Assembly (NCBI GenBank): GCA_947475165.1
Contig: CANJLD010000002.1
Coordinates: 207,005 to 271,004 of the forward strand
Source of the DNA: Bacteroidota bacterium
GTDB lineage: Bacteria; Bacteroidota; Bacteroidia; Chitinophagales; LD1
Direction of reading: 5' to 3'
Length of the DNA: 64,000 bases
Numbering within the stretch: the first letter of the stretch is position 1; every line of letters begins with the position of its first letter. The notes below the pieces were generated by a model that had not been told where the DNA came from, ran no database searches, and saw only the letters and a list, made by a program, of their open reading frames with translations. Shown here piece by piece: positions 26,262 through 34,858 of this stretch. The position numbers and the translations under genes were made by a program.

Positions 26262-26583
26262 CATAATCACCCATATTCCATCCAAAAATCAACATTTTTC
26301 AATCAAAACAACAAATTTACCTGCTTATACCCCCTTTCGGTCTTATCATAAGCGGCTTCCGCCTGTCAATAATTATCTTCTGCCTTCCAATAATCGGCTT
26401 CGGTCATCCAATAATTATCTTCCGTCTTCCAGTAATCAGCTTCGGTCTTCTCATAATTAGTAGCTACACATCACTAATCATCATCTTTATACCCAAAAAT
26501 AACATCTATCTTTCAATAATTCTAATTCGCCTTGCCTTAAATCGTTGCGGTCTTAACATTATTTCCTACTGCCTTATACAATT
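26262..26583. repeat. Array of 21-bp tandem repeats (array 2)
   Basis: CAATAAT-type heptamers recur at exact 21-bp steps: 26346, 26367, 26388, 26409, 26430, 26451, 26472 and 26514, with weaker phased matches out to about 26262 and 26577. The best units read CTTCCGTCTTCCAGTAATCAG, about 12-15 units in all. Each unit has a 7-bp sub-period (CTTCGGT, CTTCCAA, TAATTAT). The core matches array 1 (43056-43280): 26357-26376 agrees with 43119-43138 at about 14 of 20 positions. It lies between the small gene and the manC promoter. Confidence 0.85.
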
Positions 26584-26666
26584 CAATTACTCTCCATTTA
26601 TTTCTCATGTCTGTTCGCTTATATTTTGTATTCGGCTGTTCCTCCCCTTTAGTGGTCGGGGGTTAT

Positions 26667-26696
26667 TTTGTCCCGTCCTCTGAATAATTACATTTG
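26667..26696 (+). promoter_or_regulatory. Promoter of manC
   Basis: TTTG at 26667-26670 and TACATTTG at 26689-26696, 18 bp apart, match the Bacteroidota -33/-7 pattern. The start codon is at 26720. Confidence 0.7.
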
Positions 26697-26719
26697 CGCC
26701 CTCTTAAAATAATGCACAA

Positions 26720-27799
26720 ATGAGCAACACATACGTTGCAATAATGGCGGGTGGAATTGGAAGTCGTTTTTGGCCCGAAAGCCGCACCGCCAAACCCAAG
26801 CAATTTCTCGATATCCTCGGAACAGGCAAAACCCTGCTGCAAATGACTTACGACAGGTTCCTTAAAATCATCCCTGCCGAAAACATCTACATAGTAACTG
26901 CCGATGCTTATCAGCAATTGGTAAAAGAGCAGTTGCCAAACATGAGTGACGGGCAAATTCTGAAAGAACCCATGCGCAGAAACACCGCGCCCTGCATCAC
27001 TTACGCCTGCGATAAAATCTACGCGCGCGATAAAAATGCCACCATCATAGTTGCCGCCAGCGACCACCTTATATTAGAGGAGCAGAAGTTTCTTGATGTA
27101 GTGGCTAAGTGCATTGATTTTGTTGCCGACAATACTTATTTAGTTACCATTGGCGTAAAGCCAACCAAGCCTTCTACGGGTTACGGCTACATTCAATACC
27201 AGGACGATAAAGCCCATGGCGATTTCTTTCAGGTAAAAACCTTCACCGAAAAACCCACGCACGAAATTGCCCGCACTTTTTTAAAGAGCGGAGATTTTCT
27301 TTGGAACAGCGGAATGTTTGTTTGGAAAGCAAAAACACTTTTACGCGCAGTGGTTAAACATTTGCCTGAAGTTGCAGAAGCTTTCCGCGAGGGCAATAAA
27401 TTTTACGATACAAAAGGCGAGGCAAAGTTTTTGCAGGAAGCCTATTCGCAGTGCACAAATATTTCGATTGACTATGGTGTGATGGAGAAGGCAGATAACG
27501 TTTACACCATTCCCGCACAATTCGGTTGGAGCGATATCGGCTCGTGGGATTCGCTTTACGAAGTATATCATCACGATTACCTTGGCAATGCGGTAGCAGG
27601 AGAAAACGTAAAAATTTACGATTCAGCCAACAACATGATTATGGTGCCGAAAGATAAACTGGTGGTTCTGCAAGGCTTAAGTGGCTATTGTGTAATAGAC
27701 ACCGGTGATGTGTTGCTCGTATGCGAAAAAAGCAAAGAGCAGGAGATAAAGCAGATAACGGTTGATTTGAAAGTTGCAGACTTTGATAAATACCTTTAA
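26720..27799 (+). CDS. manC: Mannose-1-phosphate guanylyltransferase
   Basis: This 359-residue enzyme makes GDP-mannose from mannose-1-phosphate and GTP for polysaccharide and glycan synthesis. The nucleotide-binding signature AGGIGSRFWPESRTAKPKQF lies at residues 10-29, with APCITYACDKIY, VAASDHLILEEQKF and TFTEKPTHEIARTFLKSGDF further on. The sequence ends soon after the nucleotidyltransferase domain, so the isomerase domain of bifunctional ManC/AlgA forms is absent. A good promoter precedes it. No other GDP-sugar genes are nearby. Confidence 0.93.
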   Translation: MSNTYVAIMAGGIGSRFWPESRTAKPKQFLDILGTGKTLLQMTYDRFLKIIPAENIYIVTADAYQQLVKEQLPNMSDGQILKEPMRRNTAPCITYACDKIYARDKNATIIVAASDHLILEEQKFLDVVAKCIDFVADNTYLVTIGVKPTKPSTGYGYIQYQDDKAHGDFFQVKTFTEKPTHEIARTFLKSGDFLWNSGMFVWKAKTLLRAVVKHLPEVAEAFREGNKFYDTKGEAKFLQEAYSQCTNISIDYGVMEKADNVYTIPAQFGWSDIGSWDSLYEVYHHDYLGNAVAGENVKIYDSANNMIMVPKDKLVVLQGLSGYCVIDTGDVLLVCEKSKEQEIKQITVDLKVADFDKYL

Positions 27800-27805
27800 T
27801 GAGAT

Positions 27806-27869
27806 AATTAGCAGATTAGCGAATGACTTGATTGAATTCAACATATGCTAATTTGCTAATCTGCTAATT
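27806..27869. terminator. Inverted repeat / probable terminator after manC
   Basis: AATTAGCAGATTAGC (27806-27820) is perfectly inverted at 27855-27869. The right arm is part of four tandem 8-bp GCTAATNN units. It may act as a terminator, though the T tract is weak, or as a dispersed palindromic repeat. Confidence 0.6.
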
Positions 27870-27877
27870 AGCCAATC

Positions 27878-29032
27878 ATGAACTTTCCTTCTTCCATTAA
27901 TTCCAAACTCCCCAACACAGGCACTACCATTTTTACGGTAATGAGTGCACTGGCGAAGGAGCATAATGCGATAAATCTTTCGCAGGGCTTTCCTGATTTT
28001 AATCCTCATCCTGTTTTGGTAGAAGAAGTAGAGAAGGCAATGAAGAGCAACTTTAATCAGTATGCTCCGATGGCGGGCTATCTGCCGTTGCGCGAACGAA
28101 TTGCAGAGAAGGCAGAATCGCTCTACGGAACAAATGTGGATGCTGACACGGAAGTGACGGTTACTGCCGGAGGAACACAGGCGATTTTCACCGCCATCCT
28201 TTCAGTTATTCGCGAAGATGATGAAGTGATTTTGTTTGCACCTGCTTACGACAGCTATGCACCGGCTGTTGAACTTACCGGTGGCAAGGCTATCTTCTAC
28301 GATTTAGAATCACCGGACTATAAAGTTGACTGGCAGAAAGTGAAGCGGCTGATTAACCAGCGCACGAAGATGATTATCATCAACACGCCACATAATCCAT
28401 CGGGTACTACTTTAAAGCCCGCAGATATGGCGGAGTTAGAGAAGCTGACCAAGGGCAGCGATATTATTATTATCAGCGATGAAGTTTACGAGCATATAAT
28501 TTTTGATGGAGCAAAACACGAAAGTGTGTTGCGCTATCCGAAACTTGCCGAGCGCAGTTTTGTAATTGGTAGTTTTGGGAAGACCTATCACACCACCGGT
28601 TGGAAAGTAGGTTACTGCATTGCTCCTAAAAACCTGATGAATGAATTCCGCAAGGTGCATCAGTTTAATGTGTTTAGTGTAAGTTCTGTTGCACAGGTAG
28701 CATTTGCTGAAATTATAAGGCGCGAAGAACTTTATCTTGAACTCAATTCTTTCTATCAGCAAAAGCGTGATTATTTCCGCAGAGCTATTCAGTCATCGCG
28801 CTTCAATTTATTGAAATGCGAAGGCACTTACTTTCAGTTGGTTTCATACAGTAAAATTTCTGACGAGCGCGATTTGGAATTTGTAAAACGCATGACTAAA
28901 GAGAAAGGCGTAGCTGCTATTCCGGTTTCGGTTTTCTATCGTCATAACAACGACAGCAGCATTATCCGCTTTTGTTTTGCCAAAGAGGAAGAGACCCTGA
29001 AACGTGCGGCTGAGAAAATATCTTTGATGTAG
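27878..29032 (+). CDS. Methionine aminotransferase (class I/II PLP enzyme)
   Basis: This 384-residue PLP-dependent aminotransferase is of the YbdL/kynurenine-aminotransferase type. The start PNTGTTIFTVMSALAKEHNA and NLSQGFPDFNPHP are typical of methionine aminotransferases. Others are NQYAPMAGYLPLRERIA, NTPHNPSGTT, the aspartate-tyrosine pair in ISDEVYEHIIFD, and the PLP lysine in SFGKTYHTTGWKVGYC (about residue 238). It is expected to interconvert methionine and 4-methylthio-2-oxobutanoate, often with glutamine as amino donor. The omega-amidase gene 15 bp downstream fits that donor, because it would remove the 2-oxoglutaramate formed. Confidence 0.92.
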   Translation: MNFPSSINSKLPNTGTTIFTVMSALAKEHNAINLSQGFPDFNPHPVLVEEVEKAMKSNFNQYAPMAGYLPLRERIAEKAESLYGTNVDADTEVTVTAGGTQAIFTAILSVIREDDEVILFAPAYDSYAPAVELTGGKAIFYDLESPDYKVDWQKVKRLINQRTKMIIINTPHNPSGTTLKPADMAELEKLTKGSDIIIISDEVYEHIIFDGAKHESVLRYPKLAERSFVIGSFGKTYHTTGWKVGYCIAPKNLMNEFRKVHQFNVFSVSSVAQVAFAEIIRREELYLELNSFYQQKRDYFRRAIQSSRFNLLKCEGTYFQLVSYSKISDERDLEFVKRMTKEKGVAAIPVSVFYRHNNDSSIIRFCFAKEEETLKRAAEKISLM

Positions 29033-29047
29033 TATCTTCACCACCGC

Positions 29048-29842
29048 ATGAAGAACCTTCGCGTTACTCTTATTCAATCTAACCTGCACTGGGAAAATAT
29101 TTCAGCCAATCTGGAAATGTTTTCGGAGAAGATAAACGCGATTGCCGAAACAGATTTGATTGTGCTGCCCGAAACCTTTACCACCGGCTTTAGCATGAAT
29201 CCGAAATTTGCGGAAGCAATGGATGGAAGTGCTGTTGAGTGGATGCGAAAATTTGCGAATGAAAAAGGTTGTGTTGTATGCGGTAGTTTAATGATTAACG
29301 ATGACGGGAGATTTTACAATCGTTTAGTTTGGATGCAACCGGATGGCGAGTTTCTGACTTACGATAAACGTCACCTCTTCTGCATAAGCGATGAACCAAA
29401 ATTTTTTACTGCAGGAGAGGAAAGATTGATTGTTGAATTAAACGGATGGAAAATCTGCCCGTTGATTTGTTACGATTTGCGCTTCCCGGTTTGGGCGAGG
29501 AATCATAATGCAGAGTATGACATTTTGCTCTATGTTGCCAACTGGCCCGAAAGAAGAAATGTAGCATGGAAGACTCTGTTGCCTGCTCGTGCCATAGAAA
29601 ATCAAGCGTATGTTATTGGTGTAAACCGCGTAGGCGTTGATGAGAAGAATATTTCTCACACCGGTGATTCGATGGCGATAGACGCTTTAGGAAAAACACT
29701 TTACTATAAAGAACATGAAGAAGATGTTGCTACGATTGAATTGAATTATGAAGAGTTTAAGAAAGTAAGAGAGCAACTTCCTTTCTTAAACGATGCAGAT
29801 GATTTTGTGCTGAATCCGAAACTGAAAATTAAAAGTCACTGA
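29048..29842 (+). CDS. Omega-amidase (YafV-type nitrilase family)
   Basis: This 264-residue enzyme is of the carbon-nitrogen hydrolase family. The catalytic triad is visible: Glu in VLPETFTTGFSM, Lys in YDKRHLFCISDEPKFF, and Cys in CPLICYDLRFPVWAR. The sequence matches the YafV/Nit2 group, which hydrolyses 2-oxoglutaramate to 2-oxoglutarate and ammonia, a repair step after glutamine transamination. Its position 15 bp after a methionine aminotransferase gene supports this. Its stop overlaps the start of the next gene by one base. Confidence 0.92.
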   Translation: MKNLRVTLIQSNLHWENISANLEMFSEKINAIAETDLIVLPETFTTGFSMNPKFAEAMDGSAVEWMRKFANEKGCVVCGSLMINDDGRFYNRLVWMQPDGEFLTYDKRHLFCISDEPKFFTAGEERLIVELNGWKICPLICYDLRFPVWARNHNAEYDILLYVANWPERRNVAWKTLLPARAIENQAYVIGVNRVGVDEKNISHTGDSMAIDALGKTLYYKEHEEDVATIELNYEEFKKVREQLPFLNDADDFVLNPKLKIKSH

Positions 29843-30204
29843 TGCCGCTGCTGAACGAACATAAAAACGAAGACGAAAAAAGCTTTGCGCTGCGCTGGTA
29901 CGAAGTGCGCAATCGTGTGAAAAATGAATTTGGTCAGCGACCGGATATTAATGCCATGCTGTTTTTAATTGGCATGAACGAAGTGGGTGTTGTAAAAGAG
30001 AAATGGGAGAAAGAAGAAAAGCAGGATTTAATGCATGTAGCAGTTTGTAAACTTTTCAGCAGCGAAGGTTATTTCAATTTTATCGGCAACGATGAAGAGG
30101 GCTGGCCTGAATATGAAGTGGTGGAGAATATCCCAAAGCTTGTTTTAAAAGACCAAGATGAATTGCTGAAGAAAAAAATTGTAGAATATTTCGAGACGTT
30201 GTAA
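29842..30204 (+). CDS. Conserved Bacteroidota protein of unknown function
   Basis: This is a 120-residue soluble, acidic protein whose ATG shares its A with the omega-amidase stop codon (TGATG), so it is translationally coupled. Notable stretches are DEKSFALRWYEVRNRVKNEF, FGQRPDINAMLFLIGMNEVG and EGWPEYEVVENIP. I know no function. Tight coupling suggests it belongs with the aminotransferase/amidase pair, but it could be a passenger. It ends 2 bp before a convergent gene. Confidence 0.75.
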   Translation: MPLLNEHKNEDEKSFALRWYEVRNRVKNEFGQRPDINAMLFLIGMNEVGVVKEKWEKEEKQDLMHVAVCKLFSSEGYFNFIGNDEEGWPEYEVVENIPKLVLKDQDELLKKKIVEYFETL

Positions 30205-30206
30205 AA

Positions 30207-30623
30207 CTACCTCCACGTCTTTGCAAAGTATGGGGTGTAATCGTCACTTACCGCATCTTCCTGCTTCCAGTATTTCATGGTTACAACATGCCCATCATTA
30301 GTTCGCAGTAATCTTCCGTAAATAGCATTGGTTACGTTGAATTCGTTTTGTGTAACCGCAACCGTAAATGTTGAAGGCGGTGGTGGTGGCGGAGGAGTTT
30401 CTGCCACCGGTGGTGCAACTACACCTTCTGCATTTGGTTCAACCTTCGGTGCCGCAGGTGCTGCAACTTTTGACGGTGGCGAAGCAATTACTACAACGGT
30501 ATAGCCATTTCCTTCCAGCAACCATTTCAAGAATTCAACGCGCTCGGGTTTGCAATTTTTTTCAACTACCGCACAACGCACTCCGTCAATTTCTTCAAAT
30601 GGATGATTCTGATTGATTGCCAT
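30207..30623 (-). CDS. Small protein with a Pro/Ala-rich linker, unknown function
   Basis: This 138-residue protein has a small N-terminal domain (VRCAVVEKNCKPERVEFLKW, LLEGNGYTVVVI; about residues 14-48). A low-complexity Pro/Ala segment with a run of prolines follows (about 49-84), then a second domain (AVTQNEFNVTNAIYGRLLRT, VVTMKYWKQ). No signal peptide is present. The function is unknown. It starts 2 bp beyond the nuoN stop codon on the same strand, so it is probably cotranscribed with nuoN. Confidence 0.7.
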   Translation of the reverse strand: MAINQNHPFEEIDGVRCAVVEKNCKPERVEFLKWLLEGNGYTVVVIASPPSKVAAPAAPKVEPNAEGVVAPPVAETPPPPPPPSTFTVAVTQNEFNVTNAIYGRLLRTNDGHVVTMKYWKQEDAVSDDYTPYFAKTWR

Positions 30624-30625
30624 AC

Positions 30626-32035
30626 TTAAAGGTTAGCCGCAAGGTTAAAGATGACATCAAACGTTCTGCTCAAAAATCCAATAACAAGAATTCCGATTAC
30701 ACAAACTGCCAGTGCAGCAAGCACCGAAGTTTGAATAGAAAATTTTGGAAGCGGCTCGCTGCTTTCATCTACAAACATGGCTCGGATGATTCTCAAATAA
30801 TAGTAAAGTGAAATAACCATGTTAAGCGCAGCGATAATAATCAGCCACCAGGTGCCTATAGATGCACCGGTAGTGAGCAGAAATAATTTTCCAAAGAAAC
30901 CTGCGGTTGGCGGAATGCCCGCTAACGAAAAAAGTGCGAGTGCCATAATCAATGCAAGCGTTGGGTTCGATTTGTAAAGTCCCTTGTAATCGTTTACGGT
31001 TTCTTTACCGGTGCGGGAAGAAATAATGCTGATAACTCCAAATGCTGCAAGGTTGCTGAAGACATAAATCAATATGAAGTAAACCACACTTGCCACACCA
31101 ATTTGCGAAGCAGAAGAAATTCCAATCAGCAAATAACCTACTTGCGCAATAGATGAAAAAGCAAAAAAGCGTTTCAGGTTTTGTTGGCGAAGAGCAAACA
31201 GATTTCCGACAATCATAGTAACAGCCGCAGAAACTGCAAGCGCGTAATACCATGTTTGTGCCAGCGGAGCAAATGTTTTGTAAAGCACAGTAATGAAAAC
31301 AAAACTCATCGCTCCTTTTGAAACTACCGATAGAAAAGCAGTTACTGCAATTGGAGAACCTTCATATACATCAGCGGTCCATAAATGAAAAGGAACTACA
31401 GAAAGTTTAAATGCAAAACCGGTGAAGAGTAGAATAAAAGCAAGCGTTTGCAATTGGCTTCCAACTAATGCCATTGGTATTTCTGAAAAGCTGATAGTGC
31501 CGGTTGTGCCGTACATCATCGAAATACCAAACAATAAAATGGCAGACGAAAAGGCAGATGACATAATCATTTTCATCGCGGCTTCGCTCGAAACCTTTTT
31601 ATCTAAATCGAAATTGCAAAGTGCGGCGAGTGGAATTGTGGAAAGTTCAAGTCCGAGATAAAACATCAACAGGTTACCGCTACTCATCATAAAAAACAGA
31701 CCGAGTAAACTCGAAAACAAGAGGATAAAAAACTCCGGCAAGTGTTTATGATTCTTCAGCCATTCGTAACTCGTGAGCGAAATGATCAGCACGGCAAGGT
31801 TCAGGATGTTTTTTTCTAAAGCCAACAGATGATTGGTGCGGAACGAATCGCCAAAAAGATTGAACTCTTCGTTTCCGAAAAATCCGGTAACCACATTTAC
31901 AAGAAGTAAAATATTAGTAAGACGAAGAAGAGAAGTGTTGAGGGCGCGTCCGTCAATTTTCAGAAAAAGAAGAATGAAGATGATTGCGGTGAGCATTATC
32001 TCGAACTTCATGGCAAAGATTGCGCTTAAATCCAA
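30626..32035 (-). CDS. nuoN: NADH-quinone oxidoreductase subunit N
   Basis: This 469-residue membrane protein is of the proton-translocating antiporter family (complex I ND2/NuoN). It has about fourteen hydrophobic segments and the conserved core: FYLGLELSTIPLAALCNFD, FAFKLSVVPFHLWTADVYEG (about residues 208-227, with the key Lys and His) and FSSIAQVGYLLIGIS, then FSLAGIPPTAGFFGKLFLL. It would carry protons across the inner membrane as part of complex I. The other nuo genes are not next to it: prfA lies upstream on the same strand. Its length is normal and it looks intact. Confidence 0.92.
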   Translation of the reverse strand: MDLSAIFAMKFEIMLTAIIFILLFLKIDGRALNTSLLRLTNILLLVNVVTGFFGNEEFNLFGDSFRTNHLLALEKNILNLAVLIISLTSYEWLKNHKHLPEFFILLFSSLLGLFFMMSSGNLLMFYLGLELSTIPLAALCNFDLDKKVSSEAAMKMIMSSAFSSAILLFGISMMYGTTGTISFSEIPMALVGSQLQTLAFILLFTGFAFKLSVVPFHLWTADVYEGSPIAVTAFLSVVSKGAMSFVFITVLYKTFAPLAQTWYYALAVSAAVTMIVGNLFALRQQNLKRFFAFSSIAQVGYLLIGISSASQIGVASVVYFILIYVFSNLAAFGVISIISSRTGKETVNDYKGLYKSNPTLALIMALALFSLAGIPPTAGFFGKLFLLTTGASIGTWWLIIIAALNMVISLYYYLRIIRAMFVDESSEPLPKFSIQTSVLAALAVCVIGILVIGFLSRTFDVIFNLAANL

Positions 32036-32113
32036 ACTGGTTTATTGAATGGTTACTGCTAATGTAAACGAATTGATGAAATAGAAAAGAGTCGTCAATG
32101 TTGAAAATGGAAA

Positions 32114-33190
32114 TTAAAACGCCACTCCCCCTTCTTTCAATTTCTCGCTTTGCTCGGCTACGGCAAGTGCATCAATCATTTCGCTGATGTTGCCGTCCAT
32201 AAATACCGCGAGGTTATAAATCGAAAGATTGATACGGTGGTCAGTAATTCTTCCCTGCGGATAATTATAAGTTCGGATTTTTGCTGAACGGTCACCAGTA
32301 CTTACCAAAGTCTTTCTTCGCGCTGCAATTTCATCTTCGTGTTTGCGCACGGCTGTTTCATAAATTTTTGTCTTCAGCATTTTCATGGCATGTTCGCGGT
32401 TTTTATGCTGCGAACGTTCCTGTTGACATTCCACTACTGTATTAGTTGGAACGTGTGTTAAACGCACGGCACTCTCCGTTCTGTTTACGTGCTGTCCACC
32501 GGCACCGGATGCGCGGAACACATCCAGCCGTATATCTGCGGGATTGATATACACTTCCACTTCATCGGCTTCAGGCAATACCGCAACAGTAACTGCCGAA
32601 GTGTGAACACGCCCTTTCGCCTCGGTTAATGGAATACGCTGAACACGATGGACACCGCTTTCAAACTTTAATTTGCCGTAAACATTCTCACCGGTTACTT
32701 CCAATACAATTTCTTTGTAGCCGCCTGCACTTCCCTCGCTGGCATTAGCAACGGTCACTTTCCAGCCAAGCGTTTCGCAATAGCGCGTATACATGCGCAT
32801 CAGGTCACCGGCAAAAATACTTGCTTCATCGCCACCGGTGCCTGCACGAATTTCCATAAATACGTTTCTTTCATCTTCAGGCTCTTTAGGAACCAGCAGT
32901 GATTTCAAATCGTTTTCCAGCTTTTCTTTTTCAACCTCAAGTGTGGCTAAATCATTCTTCGCCAAATCGCGAAACTCTTCATCTGTTTCAGTAGAAATAA
33001 TTTCCTTGTTCGTTTCAATGTTGCTCAACACGTTGCGGTAATCGTCATACACTTTCACCACCTTCTCTAAATCGCGATACTCTTTATTTAGTTGAGTAAA
33101 GCGTTTCATATCGCTCATCGTTGCGGGGTCGCTGAGCGTTTTGCCTACTTCAATAAACTTGCCTTTTATATTTTCTAACTGACTGAACAT
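32114..33190 (-). CDS. prfA: Peptide chain release factor 1
   Basis: This 358-residue factor terminates translation at UAA and UAG. The GGQ motif that triggers peptide release is at residues 231-233 (SGAGGQHVNRT). The stop-recognition motif PxT appears as PLT (187-189, in HRVQRIPLTEAKGRVHTSA), which marks RF1, not RF2. N-terminal helices precede and a KIRTYNYPQGRITDHRI segment follows. Length is normal. It lies about 80 bp upstream of nuoN on the same strand. Confidence 0.95.
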   Translation of the reverse strand: MFSQLENIKGKFIEVGKTLSDPATMSDMKRFTQLNKEYRDLEKVVKVYDDYRNVLSNIETNKEIISTETDEEFRDLAKNDLATLEVEKEKLENDLKSLLVPKEPEDERNVFMEIRAGTGGDEASIFAGDLMRMYTRYCETLGWKVTVANASEGSAGGYKEIVLEVTGENVYGKLKFESGVHRVQRIPLTEAKGRVHTSAVTVAVLPEADEVEVYINPADIRLDVFRASGAGGQHVNRTESAVRLTHVPTNTVVECQQERSQHKNREHAMKMLKTKIYETAVRKHEDEIAARRKTLVSTGDRSAKIRTYNYPQGRITDHRINLSIYNLAVFMDGNISEMIDALAVAEQSEKLKEGGVAF

Positions 33191-33248
33191 CTACTTTGAT
33201 TTTTTTTGAGCGCGCTAAAATAATTGAATTGAGGAGAGAGGAGGCGCG

Positions 33249-34067
33249 CTAATATTTGTAGAAATCTATTTTCTCTTTTTTCATTATGCCTAAGCGGTCT
33301 TTTTCGATTACTGCTAACGAAACATCGCTGGTGTCGGGAAGGGAAAGTGATTTTAATTCAAGCGTGAAAGAGTTGTAAGCGTTTAACTGATGATTGTCAA
33401 AATAAATTACCTGGTCTTGTAAAATTTGAAACTTGCTTAAGCCTTTAAGCGGAATTGTTTTTTCGTAGCTGCCGAAAATATCGAAGACAAGAATCCCGAT
33501 GTTCGGGTCGTTCATATAAACTTTGTTGTCGCGCTCCATCATAAAGTTTGGATTGGGGGCTTGCTCCAATACTACGTTTAGTGCCTGACTTTCACGAAAA
33601 ATCTTTCCGCCTTCGTCAATCTTTTTTAGTTTGAATTCTATGTTATCGTAAAACCAAATTCGCCCATCAGTAGAGGAGGCAACAGCAGAAATGTTTTGGT
33701 AACCGAGTTCGAAAAAGTTATAGGTATTGATGGGGGCGAGAAATCTATCCATCGTCATTATCGTCATAAAATCTGGATAGAAGACCAATAGTTTCATCGG
33801 ATTGTTTACGTCCACCATTCCAATTTTGCCATACTTGAATTCTTCATAACGGAAAAGAAATTTCCCATCCGATGAAAACTTCATTACTGAATTATTAGAC
33901 GCAGCATAAAAACTTCCGAAGTTGTCAATAGCAATGTTGTTTGCTTTTGTTTCGTAAGAATTGATGAGTGTGAATGAAGGTGACAAAGAGCAAAGGGCAA
34001 AGAGCAAAAAGCAAAGAATAATCTTCTTTGAACTTTGAACTTTGATTTTTGGTCTTTGATTTTTCAT
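33249..34067 (-). CDS. Secreted protein, likely beta-propeller, unknown function
   Basis: This 272-residue protein has a hydrophobic signal segment (KKIILCFLLFALCSLSPSF, about residues 14-32) and then repeated short strand units (NIAIDNFGSFYAASNNSVMK, VASSTDGRIWFYDNIEFKLK, NIGILVFDIFGSYEKTIPL) that suggest a WD/NHL-type propeller. The signal segment is encoded by a heptanucleotide tandem repeat (33984-34018), so slippage would change the frame. Its ATG overlaps the stop of the LpxH-like gene by 4 bp. The role is unknown. Confidence 0.7.
   Translation of the reverse strand: MKNQRPKIKVQSSKKIILCFLLFALCSLSPSFTLINSYETKANNIAIDNFGSFYAASNNSVMKFSSDGKFLFRYEEFKYGKIGMVDVNNPMKLLVFYPDFMTIMTMDRFLAPINTYNFFELGYQNISAVASSTDGRIWFYDNIEFKLKKIDEGGKIFRESQALNVVLEQAPNPNFMMERDNKVYMNDPNIGILVFDIFGSYEKTIPLKGLSKFQILQDQVIYFDNHQLNAYNSFTLELKSLSLPDTSDVSLAVIEKDRLGIMKKEKIDFYKY
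33984..34047. repeat. Heptanucleotide repeats inside a signal-peptide coding region
   Basis: Five tandem 7-bp units run from 33984 to 34018 (CAAAGAG, CAAAGGG, CAAAGAG, CAAAAAG, CAAAGAA). A second set, TTTGAAC twice then TTTGATT, lies at 34027-34047. On the coding strand they spell the hydrophobic core and start of the signal peptide of the 33249-34067 gene. A gain or loss of one unit would shift the frame. Confidence 0.85.
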
Positions 34068-34828
34068 TTCTTAAAGTATTTCAATTCCATTTTCTCTCCA
34101 TCAAACACAGCATAGCTATAATAATCGAGCCAATCTCCGGTGTTGATGTAGCGACTTTTCTCATTTAGTTGAACATCAAGAGGTAAATGACGGTGACCGA
34201 AAACAAAAAAATCGAAATGCTCGTTCTTTAAGGTCTCGTGGCAAAATTGAACCAACCATTCTTTTTCTTCATTGGTCTGATATTCCTCAGCTGCCTTTCG
34301 TTTTCCTTCATTGCCAAATCTGCTTTCGTACGAAAAATAGCTGGCTACACGTGCGCCAATATCCGGATGTAACCAGCGAAACAAAAATTGGCAAAGCGTA
34401 TTGGAGAAAACTTTCTTAATGAATTTGTAACCGTGGTCACCGGGCCCTAAGCCATCGCCATGCCCGATAAAAAATTTCTTGCCGTTGAACTCGCGTTGCG
34501 TTGGTTGAGTGTAAACTTTAGCTCCTAACTCTTGCTCAAAATAACCGAACATCCACAAGTCATGATTGCCGGTAAAAATGTGAACCGGTATGCCTGCATC
34601 GCACAATTCTGCAATTTTTCCTTGTATGCGAACAAATCCTTTGGGTATTACGGTTTTGTATTCGTGCCAGAAATCGAAGATATCGCCAATGATGAAAATT
34701 TCTGCAGCATCAGCTTTAATTTCATCGAGCCATTGCACAAATAATTTTTCGCGTGCCGCACTCGATTTTACATCAGGTGTGCCTAAGTGTAAATCAGAAG
34801 CGAAATAAATTTTCCCCGAAAATGCCAT
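34064..34828 (-). CDS. UDP-2,3-diacylglucosamine hydrolase-like metallophosphoesterase
   Basis: This 254-residue calcineurin-like phosphoesterase resembles LpxH, which removes UMP from UDP-2,3-diacylglucosamine in lipid A synthesis. The five metal-binding blocks are present: FASDLHLG (about residues 9-16), GDIFDFWHEY, TGNHDLWMF, IGHGDGLGPGDHGYKF and FGHRHLP. The long insert between the last two blocks (WLHPDIGARVASYFSYESRF) fits the Bacteroidota LpxH form. It overlaps the downstream propeller gene by 4 bp. LpxH is favoured; another UDP-sugar lipid hydrolase is possible. Confidence 0.87.
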   Translation of the reverse strand: MAFSGKIYFASDLHLGTPDVKSSAAREKLFVQWLDEIKADAAEIFIIGDIFDFWHEYKTVIPKGFVRIQGKIAELCDAGIPVHIFTGNHDLWMFGYFEQELGAKVYTQPTQREFNGKKFFIGHGDGLGPGDHGYKFIKKVFSNTLCQFLFRWLHPDIGARVASYFSYESRFGNEGKRKAAEEYQTNEEKEWLVQFCHETLKNEHFDFFVFGHRHLPLDVQLNEKSRYINTGDWLDYYSYAVFDGEKMELKYFKK

Positions 34829-34858
34829 CGGGCTAAAAATAGAATTATTGATGGAGAG

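Noticed and set aside
26191..26460. 89-codon plus-strand frame over array 2
   Set aside because: Its only striking feature is the heptapeptide repeat created by the 21-bp DNA period; the rest has no protein-like character.
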